A stretch of DNA of 64,000 nt from an uncultured Erythrobacter sp. (GTDB lineage: Bacteria; Pseudomonadota; Alphaproteobacteria; Sphingomonadales; Sphingomonadaceae): the NCBI GenBank assembly GCA_947503275.1, contig CANNCZ010000001.1, positions 1,054,001-1,118,000 of the forward strand. Reading direction: 5' to 3'. Below the pieces are notes generated by a model. It worked only from the letters and a program-made list of their open reading frames with translations. It was not told the origin of the DNA and ran no database searches. The first letter of the stretch is position 1. Each line of letters opens with the position of its first letter. Below are positions 56,567 to 64,000 of this stretch, piece by piece. The translations under genes were made by a program, and so were the position numbers.

Positions 56567-58689
56567 TATGCGACCTCTTCCGACTGTGATTGATCCCGTT
56601 TCTCAAGCAACTTTGTCGCCTCTGGAACGGGAAGAGTTATTGTAAAACGTGTGCCGACATCTTCGCGGGACTCGACCGCGACGCGCCCCCCCATCGCCTT
56701 GATCATTTCGCGCGCTTCGAATGCGCCGATGCCAAAACCGCCCTGTTTTGATGAAACGAATGGTTTGAACAGGCCGCTGCGCACGAATTCGGGCGACATG
56801 CCGTGACCGGAATCGATAACTTCGATTTGCCCCGACAGGCCATCGCTCACGACGCTGAGGAAAACGGTGCTGTCTGGATCGCTCGCATCGATAGCATTTT
56901 GGATGAGGTGGATCAGCGCCTGCTCAAGGCTTTCATGATCAGCCAAAATCTTCACAGGATCAGAGCGTGTGACCTGGACTGGATGCACGGTCTTGAACCG
57001 CTGAGAGATGGATTGCGCCAAGCCAGCCAAATCAAGGGTGCGCAGGTTCTGTGTCTGACCTGAGCCATACCGACTAAGCCGGGCAAGCAGTGCATTCAAT
57101 TTGTCCGATGAATTGCGCAACGTCACCAGCATATCAGCGCGAAATTCCGGGTTGTCTGCGTGCTTTTGCGCATTGCCTGATAGCAGCGACAACTGGCTGG
57201 CGAGGTTTTTAATATCGTGCATGACAAACGCCATCCGGCGGTTGAATTCGTCAAACCGACTGGCATCCATCAGCGCCTGTTGCCCCGCTTGTTCGGCAAG
57301 GTAGCTGGCCAATTGCTGACCCACCACGCGCAAGAGGTCAAAGTCTTCCCAATCGAGCCGACGTTCAATTCTAGGGCGTGCCAGCACGATGGCACCGACA
57401 AGGCGGTCAAAGTGGATAAGGGGCACAAGCGCCCATGCATCCTCAGCCTCACACAGCCATTGGGGCACATGTTTCAATTCACCATGGCGGTCGACCCCTG
57501 AGCGCACTTCGTCGAGATCAAGGATATGGCTGTGCTGTTCCAAGAGGCCCGACAGCGCATAGTCGCCCGCAGGCGCCGGCACTTCAATCGTTGCCCAGTT
57601 CCAGCGCGAGGTGAGCTCCAATTGCGCCTCTTCATTGGGGATCAGCAGCAGGCCCGCTGGACTGTCTGTGATATCCGCGACCGCCTTGACCGCGCGTTCG
57701 TGAAAGCTGGCATTGGCGCTTGATCCGTGGCCGATTGTGCGTGTGAACCGCAGCCATTCTTCACGATAATCATAGCGGTGCTGGAACAGATGTTTGATCG
57801 CCGTCACGCGCAACCAACCGCGCAGCCGCTCCGACGGTAGCCAAGCCAGCGCTGCCACGCAGGCCAGCACCAGAAATACGATCTGGCTTGCGCGCGCCAT
57901 GTCCCCGCCGATCAGAGCGAGGCTGCGCGTGATTAGCACCATAACAAGCAGATAAAGGCCGATGACGAGCAATGAGAGCGTCTGGAACGTTACCGCGCGC
58001 GATGGGCGGAATTGTAGCCCGGCACTCGCTGCATTGGCGCCAATAGCGAGCAGCGCCGCCATCATCCCTGCAACCCCACCACGCGCTGTCACCAACAATG
58101 CTGGATACTCGCCGCTGAGATATGCGATGGTATAGAGGTTGAGATCATAGGCAAAGATACCCGCCAGCCCGATGCCGCTCCACCGGATGATCCGACGCGA
58201 TGATGCGGCGGCACCGGCGTAGAGATTGTGCAACAGCATCAGCGCACCGATCGCCACGAGCATATTGAGCAGAGTGCCGACTTCGAAGATGACTTGCGCA
58301 ATCTGAGGGATGGTCCCTGCTTGAGCAGCCACGATCAAGAGCACAGGTTGGAACAATTGCACCAATCCCAGCGCAATGATCACCGGCCTAATCGGTTTTA
58401 GGCTCTCGTGGCGACCGTCTGCAGCGAACAGGCGAAAGATTACTGCAATCAACGCGAGATTGCGCGCAGTGGTTGCCAGCTCAATCGCGGCTGCGCCTGG
58501 CGCATAGGTAACCGACGCAACGCACCAGATCACCATAGTCACACAGGCGGCCAAGACAGCTGTGCGGTCCGGGCGTTCGCGATCACCGAAGCGCGCGATC
58601 CACAGGCCCGCGCCTGCGCTCAAAACCGCGCCGCCGGTATGAAGCAGCAGCGCTGCGTAAGCGGCGATATCTGGCGACCCCGCAATCAT
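56566..58689 (-). CDS. prsK: XrtA/PEP-CTERM system histidine kinase PrsK
   Basis: The 707-residue kinase has about nine or ten N-terminal membrane helices, a GAF-like region (about 330-450) and a C-terminal kinase core: FVMHDIKNLASQLSLL with the H-box His near 500, LIHLIQNAIDAS as N-box, VIDSGHGMSPEF and GFGIGAFEAREMIK as G-boxes. The H-D-I-K-N form of the H-box is characteristic of PrsK. It pairs with PrsR, whose gene overlaps its stop. ATG 58689 overlaps the stop of the upstream sugar transferase by four bases; an upstream ATG adds six residues. Confidence 0.92.
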   Translation of the reverse strand: MIAGSPDIAAYAALLLHTGGAVLSAGAGLWIARFGDRERPDRTAVLAACVTMVIWCVASVTYAPGAAAIELATTARNLALIAVIFRLFAADGRHESLKPIRPVIIALGLVQLFQPVLLIVAAQAGTIPQIAQVIFEVGTLLNMLVAIGALMLLHNLYAGAAASSRRIIRWSGIGLAGIFAYDLNLYTIAYLSGEYPALLVTARGGVAGMMAALLAIGANAASAGLQFRPSRAVTFQTLSLLVIGLYLLVMVLITRSLALIGGDMARASQIVFLVLACVAALAWLPSERLRGWLRVTAIKHLFQHRYDYREEWLRFTRTIGHGSSANASFHERAVKAVADITDSPAGLLLIPNEEAQLELTSRWNWATIEVPAPAGDYALSGLLEQHSHILDLDEVRSGVDRHGELKHVPQWLCEAEDAWALVPLIHFDRLVGAIVLARPRIERRLDWEDFDLLRVVGQQLASYLAEQAGQQALMDASRFDEFNRRMAFVMHDIKNLASQLSLLSGNAQKHADNPEFRADMLVTLRNSSDKLNALLARLSRYGSGQTQNLRTLDLAGLAQSISQRFKTVHPVQVTRSDPVKILADHESLEQALIHLIQNAIDASDPDSTVFLSVVSDGLSGQIEVIDSGHGMSPEFVRSGLFKPFVSSKQGGFGIGAFEAREMIKAMGGRVAVESREDVGTRFTITLPVPEATKLLEKRDQSQSEEVA

Positions 58690-60071
58690 CGCGCCCCCTC
58701 CGGCCACAGCACCACCCGCACCGTTTGCAACAGGATCACCAGATCCAGAAACGGCGTGTAGTTCTTTGCGTAATAGAGGTCATATTCGAGCTTTTTGCGG
58801 CTATCATCAGTCGACGCGCCATAGGGGTAATTGATCTGCGCCCATCCGGTGATGCCGGGTTTCACCATGTGTCGTTCGCCGAAAAACGGGATCTGTTCTT
58901 GCAGATCGTCGACAAATTGAGGGACCTCTGGACGCGGTCCGACAAAGCTCATTTCGCCTTTCAGAACGCTCCACGTTTGCGGCAATTCATCAATGCGAAC
59001 CTTGCGAATAAAGCTGCCGACACGGGTGATGCGACTGTCGTTTTTCTCTGCCCATTTCGCACCGTCCTTTTCGGCGTCAGTGCGCATGGAACGCAGTTTG
59101 ATGAGATAGAACTTCTCTCCATACAAACCCACGCGTTCCTGTTTGAAGAATGCAGGTCCCTTGCTGTCCAGCTTCACGATGATCGCAAAGATGCCGATGA
59201 TCGGGAATGTCAGTAGAAGCAGGACCAAGCTGGCAAAAATATCGAAGATGCGTTTCACCGCGCTCGAAAAAACCCGCCCGCTGGAAAAGCCATCGGAGAA
59301 GATCAACCAACTGGGATTGACCGTATCAAGGTCCACCCGGCCGGTCTCACGTTCCAGAAAACTAGAGAAATCATTGACGTGCACGCCTTTAGTTTTGATC
59401 CGCAGCAAGTCATTCAGCGGCAGCGCATTGCGGCGCTCTTGCAATGCAAGGACCACTTCGCTGACGCCGAGATTTTCGACAAATCTCCCAAGATCATGGA
59501 TCGCATCACGCGCAATCGCTTCTTCAACGGCCCGCTCGGGCTCTCCCATCGCAATGTAAGAGACGATGGCGAAACCGGCTTCGGGCTTGTCGCCCAATTC
59601 GCGCAACCGCTGCGCTCGGTCGCCTGCACCCAGCACCATAACTCGGCGCCGGAACGAGGATGAGCCCAGAAAGCTGGTGAGCAGCAAGCGGTCCGCGACC
59701 AGCACGAGCACCGCAAATCCCATCGAGTATAGCAATGTCGAACGCCAGAATGTTTCGCCGGGCAAAACCCAGTCAATCGCTGCAAGCACAATGATGCCTA
59801 GGCTGATCGCAACCAGCAGCCGCGCACCCGCAAAACGCAAAGAGCGCAGCGCGTATGGGCCGTAAACTCCGACCGAAATCATCGCGAGCCAAACCACACA
59901 GGCCGATCCTACGAGCGGGATCCAACGGTCTTCGAGCAGTCCCGGATCGATCCCAATCTGCATCGCGCGCAATTGCCAGGCCAACTCGCTCGCGACCATC
60001 AACAGCGCGAAATCAAGCAAGCCGAGCAGCAGCACGGCGTGAGGGATATAATGCTTGAACAAGCGGATCAT
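58686..60071 (-). CDS. XrtA/PEP-CTERM-type undecaprenyl-phosphate sugar transferase
   Basis: This 461-residue initiating glycosyltransferase has four or five N-terminal membrane helices, a Rossmann-like domain (VMVLGAGDRAQRLRELG near 143-159) and a C-terminal bacterial sugar transferase domain beginning RIFDIFASLVLLLLTFPIIG, with SKGPAFFKQERVG, RKVRIDELPQ, and GEMSFVGPRPEVPQF. It transfers a sugar-1-phosphate to undecaprenyl phosphate to start exopolysaccharide synthesis. It resembles TIGR03013 and heads the operon with prsK, prsR and a TPR lipoprotein. The gap to the next gene (60072-60217) should hold the promoter. Confidence 0.9.
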   Translation of the reverse strand: MIRLFKHYIPHAVLLLGLLDFALLMVASELAWQLRAMQIGIDPGLLEDRWIPLVGSACVVWLAMISVGVYGPYALRSLRFAGARLLVAISLGIIVLAAIDWVLPGETFWRSTLLYSMGFAVLVLVADRLLLTSFLGSSSFRRRVMVLGAGDRAQRLRELGDKPEAGFAIVSYIAMGEPERAVEEAIARDAIHDLGRFVENLGVSEVVLALQERRNALPLNDLLRIKTKGVHVNDFSSFLERETGRVDLDTVNPSWLIFSDGFSSGRVFSSAVKRIFDIFASLVLLLLTFPIIGIFAIIVKLDSKGPAFFKQERVGLYGEKFYLIKLRSMRTDAEKDGAKWAEKNDSRITRVGSFIRKVRIDELPQTWSVLKGEMSFVGPRPEVPQFVDDLQEQIPFFGERHMVKPGITGWAQINYPYGASTDDSRKKLEYDLYYAKNYTPFLDLVILLQTVRVVLWPEGAR

Positions 60072-60217
60072 TGTGGTGGCACAGCCTTGATCGAGGATTT
60101 CAGTGAAACCCTCTTTAGGACCGAGTGCTTAAGTGTCGGTAAACTTTACACCGGATGATTTATGCCTGCATTTCCGGGGATTTCATCGGTTAATGCGCAG
60201 GTAACCGGTTCCTACCG

Positions 60218-61555
60218 TCAATTGCGCGGTGCACCAGCAAGGCGCGGTGGTGCAGGCGTCAAACAATCCGCTCTCCCACAACGCGGGCAGCCCACGCCCA
60301 GCGGCACGGCGTCTTGCCGGTCGAGAGAGATGCCGCGCGCATGAGCAAGCTCTCCAGCGAAACGCGCCTCCAACCCCAGCACAACCGATCGCCGCGCTGA
60401 ACAGGCTGCACCGTCAACTTCGATTGTGCGGGCGATAGTGAACCAATGGCGCGATGCGGCCTCGCCCTCGCCAAAGGTCACCGCCTGCATGAACATCGTG
60501 CCTCGGCTTTCGAACGCAGCATAAGGCGCCCATGCAGGCCAGCGTGCGCCGTCCAAGGGGTAAATCGCCCCACTCGCCCCTGCGCTGAAATGCACCATCC
60601 GACCTGTGCGACCAAAGCGTGCGCAGAAGAATGGCAAACCGCGCTCTCCGACACGTTGAAGAGTTGTCAGCCGCTCTGCCAATTGGTCAAAGCTGACCGC
60701 GAACCGGCGCTGTAACACGGCCAGATCATATCCCGTTTGTTCACAAGCGCGCAGCAGACGGCGATAGGGCATCAACAAAGCAGCCGCGATGTAATCCGTC
60801 ACATGTTCGCGGAATCGATCACGCGCCTCGGGAGACGAGAGCTTTGCACCTGCAACCAGCGTATCGATATCCTCGCGCTGTTCGATACTGGCGATTTGCC
60901 TGGCAATCTGGAACCGCCGCGCAGCCCCGCCCAGCATCTCCGACAATTGCAATTGGCGCGCGTGCAGGTCGAGCCGTTGGACAAGACCCGGAATGACCTC
61001 GGCAGGCATGACTCTAACCGAGAGGCGGTGTTTTTCCCGCAAGCGCTCCGTCAAAGCGATGCTGATATCACCGCGCGACAATCGCAGCTCGTCCGCCAAA
61101 TCCTCCGCTGCATGGTCAAGGTCCGCAAAATGGTTCTGCCACCGCTCAACTGCCTCGCGCGCTTCATTGGCGGGGTCTTCGCCGCGCGCAGAACCCGGCT
61201 GTGAATTGTCATAAAGCCTTGCAAAGGCAGCGGCTGCTTGCGGCGCTGCGGAGAGGAACTCCTGCACTTCCTCGCGATCAATCCCGAGATCGGCAAAGCG
61301 CTTATCCGCCATCCGCCGGATCAGGCCATCAACACCGCCGATTGCCTCGTCCTCTCGCAAAGAACGCGGGTCAAAGTCGTATCGTTCAATAACCTGCACC
61401 AGCACCCGTGCGGAAAGCGGGCGCTGATTTCGCTCAATCAGGTTTAGGTAGCTTGGCGAGATGCCGAGAGAGGCAGCCATAGCAGCTTGGGTTAGCCCTT
61501 CGCGTTTGCGCAAACGGCGCAAGGAGGGACCGGCGAGGAGTGCGCTGTCTGTCAT
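60218..61555 (-). CDS. ScfR/RamB-like XRE-family transcriptional regulator
   Basis: The 445-residue regulator has an N-terminal XRE helix-turn-helix (LRRLRKREGLTQAAMAASLGISPSYLNLIERNQRPLS near 10-45), a central ImmA/IrrE-like region that lacks an obvious HEXXH, and a C-terminal DUF2083-type domain ending in a cysteine cluster (GVGCPRCGRADCL). This layout is that of RamB/ScfR short-chain fatty-acyl regulators. It is divergent from aceA with 156 bases between, consistent with control of the glyoxylate shunt in response to acetyl- or propionyl-CoA metabolites, which is inference. ATG 61555 is preferred over an upstream start because the helix-turn-helix begins soon after. Confidence 0.85.
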   Translation of the reverse strand: MTDSALLAGPSLRRLRKREGLTQAAMAASLGISPSYLNLIERNQRPLSARVLVQVIERYDFDPRSLREDEAIGGVDGLIRRMADKRFADLGIDREEVQEFLSAAPQAAAAFARLYDNSQPGSARGEDPANEAREAVERWQNHFADLDHAAEDLADELRLSRGDISIALTERLREKHRLSVRVMPAEVIPGLVQRLDLHARQLQLSEMLGGAARRFQIARQIASIEQREDIDTLVAGAKLSSPEARDRFREHVTDYIAAALLMPYRRLLRACEQTGYDLAVLQRRFAVSFDQLAERLTTLQRVGERGLPFFCARFGRTGRMVHFSAGASGAIYPLDGARWPAWAPYAAFESRGTMFMQAVTFGEGEAASRHWFTIARTIEVDGAACSARRSVVLGLEARFAGELAHARGISLDRQDAVPLGVGCPRCGRADCLTPAPPRLAGAPRN

Positions 61556-61562
61556 TCGACCG

Positions 61563-61592
61563 CTTGTAACTATCTTTACATCATTACACAAG
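61563..61592. promoter_or_regulatory. Nested inverted repeats in the scfR-like/aceA divergent region
   Basis: TGTAA-N6-TTACA (61565-61580) lies within a wider CTTGT...ACAAG pair (61563-61592). The region is 8 bases from the regulator start, so binding here could repress the regulator and affect aceA. The similar TGTAA half-sites at 9148-9161 may be coincidence. Confidence 0.4.
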
Positions 61593-61711
61593 AATTACCC
61601 AAGATCGCACCATACAGACACGAAATTCAGTAACTTTTTCTGTCACGCTGCACCGCAACATGGCATGAGAAACTCATCACCTCCCCAACCTCTCGAATCC
61701 AGGAGCTCGCC

Positions 61712-63310
61712 ATGACATATCAGAACACAATCACCCAAATGCAGGGCCTCATCGAAGCCAACGGCCCAAGCTGGGGCGCTATCGACGCCGAAGCAACCGC
61801 TCGTATGGCGATCCAAAATCGCTTCCCAACTGGCCTCGACATTGCCAAATACACCGCCAAGATCATGCGCGCTGATATGGACGCCTACGACGCCAATCCT
61901 GCTGATTATACACAGTCGCTGGGTTGCTGGCATGGGTTCATCGCGCAACAGAAAATGATTTCGATCAAAAAGCACTTCGGTTCAACCAAGCAACGCTACC
62001 TCTACTTGTCAGGCTGGATGGTTGCTGCTTTGCGCAGTGAGTTTGGCCCGCTGCCTGATCAATCCATGCACGAAAAGACGAGCGTTCCGGCGCTGATCGA
62101 AGAGCTTTACACCTTCCTCAAGCAAGCGGACGCACGCGAACTTGGCGGTCTCTTCCGTGAACTCGACGCAGCGCGTGATGCAGGGGATGAGGTCAAAGCG
62201 AAGGACATTCAGAACCAGATCGACAATTACGAAACCCATGTCGTGCCGATTATCGCAGACATCGATGCGGGCTTTGGTAATGCCGAGGCGACATATTTGC
62301 TTGCCAAAAAAATGATTGAAGCGGGCGCATGCGCCCTGCAAATCGAAAATCAGGTTTCGGACGAAAAGCAATGTGGTCACCAGGACGGCAAAGTTACCGT
62401 GCCGCACGAAGACTTTGCACAGAAGATCCGCGCCTGCCGCCACGCCTTCCTAGAAATGGGCGTTGAAGACGGCGTTATCGTTGCTCGCACTGACTCGCTC
62501 GGCGCTGGCCTGACGAAGCAAATTGCTTTCACCAAAGAGCCAGGCGATCTGGGCGACCAGTACAACGCGTTCCTCGATTGCGATGAGGTCGACCCAGCGA
62601 ACATCACCAACGGTCAGGTCTTCATCAGCCGCGATGGCAAACTGATGGCACCTAAACGCCTTCCATCCAACCTGTTCCAGTTCCGCGCTGGCACCGGCGA
62701 GGACCGATGCGTTCTCGACGGGATCACATCGCTTCAGGCGGGCGCTGACCTGCTTTGGATCGAGACTGAGAAGCCGCATGTTGAGCAGATCGCTGGTATG
62801 GTCGACCGCATCCGCGAAGTCGTCCCCAATGCCAAGCTGGTCTACAACAACTCGCCTAGCTTTAATTGGACGCTTAATTTCCGTCAGCAAGTGTTTGACG
62901 CATGGGAAGCGGCTGGCAAGGACGTGTCTTCCTATGACCGTGCCGGTCTTATGAGCATTGATTATGACACCACCGATTTGGCTGTCGAAGCTGATGAGCG
63001 TATTCGTACGTTCCAGGCCGATGCTGCGAAACGCGCTGGCATCTTCCACCACCTCATCACCTTGCCGACCTATCACACTGCGGCGCTCAGCACCGATAAC
63101 CTCGCTAAAGAGTACTTCGGTGACCAAGCAATGCTCGGCTATGTCAAGAACGTCCAACGCGAAGAGATCCGTCAAGGTATCGCTTGCGTGAAGCACCAGA
63201 ACATGGCCGGCAGCGACATTGGTGATGATCACAAGGAATACTTCGCCGGTGAAGCTGCCTTGAAAGCGGGCGGCAAGGACAACACGATGAACCAGTTCGC
63301 TGCTGCATAA
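61712..63310 (+). CDS. aceA: Isocitrate lyase
   Basis: Isocitrate lyase splits isocitrate to glyoxylate and succinate in the glyoxylate shunt. The 532-residue protein is the longer subfamily found in Pseudomonas and alphaproteobacteria. The catalytic loop is KQCGHQDGKVTVPHE with Cys221, a variant of the K-K-C-G-H motif of short enzymes. Metal-binding IADIDAGFGNAEATYLL precedes it, and VARTDSLGAG and FNWTLNF are further substrate contacts. The divergent ScfR-like regulator gene suggests control by carbon source. No malate synthase lies in the window. Confidence 0.95.
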   Translation: MTYQNTITQMQGLIEANGPSWGAIDAEATARMAIQNRFPTGLDIAKYTAKIMRADMDAYDANPADYTQSLGCWHGFIAQQKMISIKKHFGSTKQRYLYLSGWMVAALRSEFGPLPDQSMHEKTSVPALIEELYTFLKQADARELGGLFRELDAARDAGDEVKAKDIQNQIDNYETHVVPIIADIDAGFGNAEATYLLAKKMIEAGACALQIENQVSDEKQCGHQDGKVTVPHEDFAQKIRACRHAFLEMGVEDGVIVARTDSLGAGLTKQIAFTKEPGDLGDQYNAFLDCDEVDPANITNGQVFISRDGKLMAPKRLPSNLFQFRAGTGEDRCVLDGITSLQAGADLLWIETEKPHVEQIAGMVDRIREVVPNAKLVYNNSPSFNWTLNFRQQVFDAWEAAGKDVSSYDRAGLMSIDYDTTDLAVEADERIRTFQADAAKRAGIFHHLITLPTYHTAALSTDNLAKEYFGDQAMLGYVKNVQREEIRQGIACVKHQNMAGSDIGDDHKEYFAGEAALKAGGKDNTMNQFAAA

Positions 63311-63432
63311 GCAGTCGGAGAGGGGTTCCCGCAGGGCACACATATAATGTGGTCTTGCGGGAACTGACCCAATTCTCCATGAGCTTAACTCATCACCCGG
63401 TCCAAATGCGGACTTTCGGCAAGAGAGAAACA

Positions 63433-63618
63433 ATGAGCGACACTGACACTCCCAAAAGCGAACCTTCACGCGCCCGTGCGCTGCTTTCAACCGCAGACAT
63501 GAAATTGTTGCGCCGTGCATTGGAAAGCCACGCACGTGGAACTGAGGATCGCGATGAACTCGCCAAGATCAACGCGCTGCATCACCGTTTGGGCACCTAT
63601 GTGCCGGATGCGACGTAA
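63433..63618 (+). CDS. Small conserved hypothetical protein
   Basis: I do not recognise a named family. The 61-residue protein is polar and helical (PSRARALLSTADMKLLRRALESHARG at about 11-36, then a second short helix RDELAKINALHHRLGTY), with no membrane segment or signal. The AGAGAGAAAC before the ATG is a plausible ribosome site. It follows aceA by about 120 bases in the same direction. A strong hairpin follows it. The upstream frame extension is not supported by a ribosome site. Because it is short and isolated, the call rests on codon use and the tidy start. Confidence 0.5.
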   Translation: MSDTDTPKSEPSRARALLSTADMKLLRRALESHARGTEDRDELAKINALHHRLGTYVPDAT

Positions 63619-63676
63619 GACCACGTTTTAAGGCACTCAGAATAGAGTGCCGACCAGTTCTCCTGGGGAGGAGAAT

Positions 63677-63716
63677 ACGGCCGTCGGATACAGGTTCGCC
63701 TGTACCCGGCGGCCGT
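63677..63716. terminator. Strong stem-loop between convergent genes
   Basis: ACGGCCG pairs with CGGCCGT and the inner TCGG-ATACAGG with CCTGTA-CCCGG, closed by a TTCG tetraloop. About 15 of 17 inner pairs form. It lies between the small conserved gene and the convergent M20 peptidase, and should terminate both directions, though T tracts are poor. Confidence 0.65.
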
Positions 63717-63723
63717 TATCGTT

Positions 63724-64000
63724 TCAGCCCCCGCTCTTGGGCATCAGGTCCAATGTCGCCGCTGTTAGCGCTTCTGTCGCTGTTGCAATCACGACCGGAG
63801 CATCAGGCGCCCAAAAAGGTGAGTGCAGGCTTGGCAACTCAACCTCGCCGCGTTCTGAGGCTTCGAACTGCTCTTGCGGAACGCCGCCGACCCAAAAGAT
63901 CAGCGATTGCACATTCTCTGGGTCCGCGCGGTAGAATTGGCCGAAATCCTCACCGCCCATAACGCTGGGCGTCTCCATAACGCGCTCTTCAAACCGTTCT
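63724..64000 (-). CDS. M20 family metallopeptidase/amidohydrolase (partial)
   Basis: This is the C-terminal 91 codons of a gene cut off by the right edge of the window. The frame is open to the edge and ends with the M20 dimer/catalytic domain signature SVMGGEDFGQFYR near its start (glutamate and histidine-binding region of hippurate hydrolase-type enzymes) and SLHSPFWAPDAPVVIATATEALTAATLDLM, where the L-H-S/N-P histidine is the last metal ligand. Family members remove acyl groups from amino acids or peptides. Substrate is unknown. Confidence 0.82.
   Translation of the reverse strand, partial: ERFEERVMETPSVMGGEDFGQFYRADPENVQSLIFWVGGVPQEQFEASERGEVELPSLHSPFWAPDAPVVIATATEALTAATLDLMPKSGG

Noticed and set aside
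62450..63535. 361-residue minus-strand frame antisense to aceA
   Set aside because: It mirrors the isocitrate lyase gene and is a codon-bias shadow, with no start signal and no domain.

Overview
The window reads as chromosomal DNA of an alphaproteobacterium of the order Sphingomonadales, most likely an Erythrobacteraceae relative (Erythrobacter/Altererythrobacter type). This is inferred from gene content and protein style, not from a database search. Supporting clues are a moderately GC-rich sequence with a strong third-position bias, SOS boxes of the alphaproteobacterial GTTC-N7-GTTC type, an ImuA/ImuB/DnaE2 mutagenesis set, an XrtA/PEP-CTERM exopolysaccharide regulatory operon, two Coq4-family proteins, and an ScfR-type regulator divergent from isocitrate lyase. 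Gene density is high. I see no rRNA, prophage, transposase or CRISPR array.

Layout. 1-4.4 kb: 3' truncated xseB, small membrane proteins, purL and a DUF6122-like protein. 4.4-9.1 kb: an MFS transporter, then an unusual block of two Coq4 paralogues around a nitroreductase and a methyltransferase-like protein. 9.2-15.4 kb: serB and miaA with overlapping divergent starts, then a leader-peptide-controlled ilvB-ilvN-ilvC operon ending in a membrane DUF4329/JAMM-like protein. 15.5-19.4 kb: a secreted protein with a cysteine about every five residues, two YHS-domain proteins, an FMN-dependent L-lactate dehydrogenase-type enzyme and two I78-like lipoproteins. 19.6-22.6 kb: leucine-rich leader peptide, leuA and a serine hydrolase. 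22.7-31.2 kb: M28 peptidase, penicillin/AHL acylase family enzyme, receiver-only regulator, an AT-rich non-coding stretch, amidohydrolase, nitronate monooxygenase, a nuclease-like remnant, a gene that seems to lack a normal start codon, and a flavodoxin-like protein. 31.2-33.2 kb: recJ and tRNA-Glu(UUC).

33.3-39.6 kb is the phosphate operon phoR-pstC-pstA-pstB-phoU-phoB, without pstS. 39.6-50.2 kb is a DNA-damage region. One minus-strand operon runs radical SAM repair protein, UdgX-like uracil glycosylase, dnaE2, extensin-like peptidase. A second runs imuA-imuB. Each has a perfect GTTC-N7-GTTC LexA box upstream. Between them lie a lipoprotein gene with a highly structured 5' leader and a PilZ protein. 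50.3-53.7 kb: an NSS transporter, panB and an SBF-type transporter. 53.7-60.1 kb: the XrtA-type operon of sugar transferase, PrsK, PrsR and a TPR lipoprotein. 60.2-64 kb: the ScfR-type regulator divergent from aceA, a small conserved protein and a truncated M20 peptidase.

Themes. Branched-chain amino acid synthesis (ilvBNC, leuA) appears to be controlled by two separate translated leaders. The SOS module couples translesion synthesis (ImuA/ImuB/DnaE2) to a uracil-DNA glycosylase and a radical SAM DNA-repair protein. Most other genes are housekeeping. The least explained items are the Cys-pentad protein next to a YHS protein, the paired Coq4 cluster, and the leader RNA in front of the NTF2-like lipoprotein.
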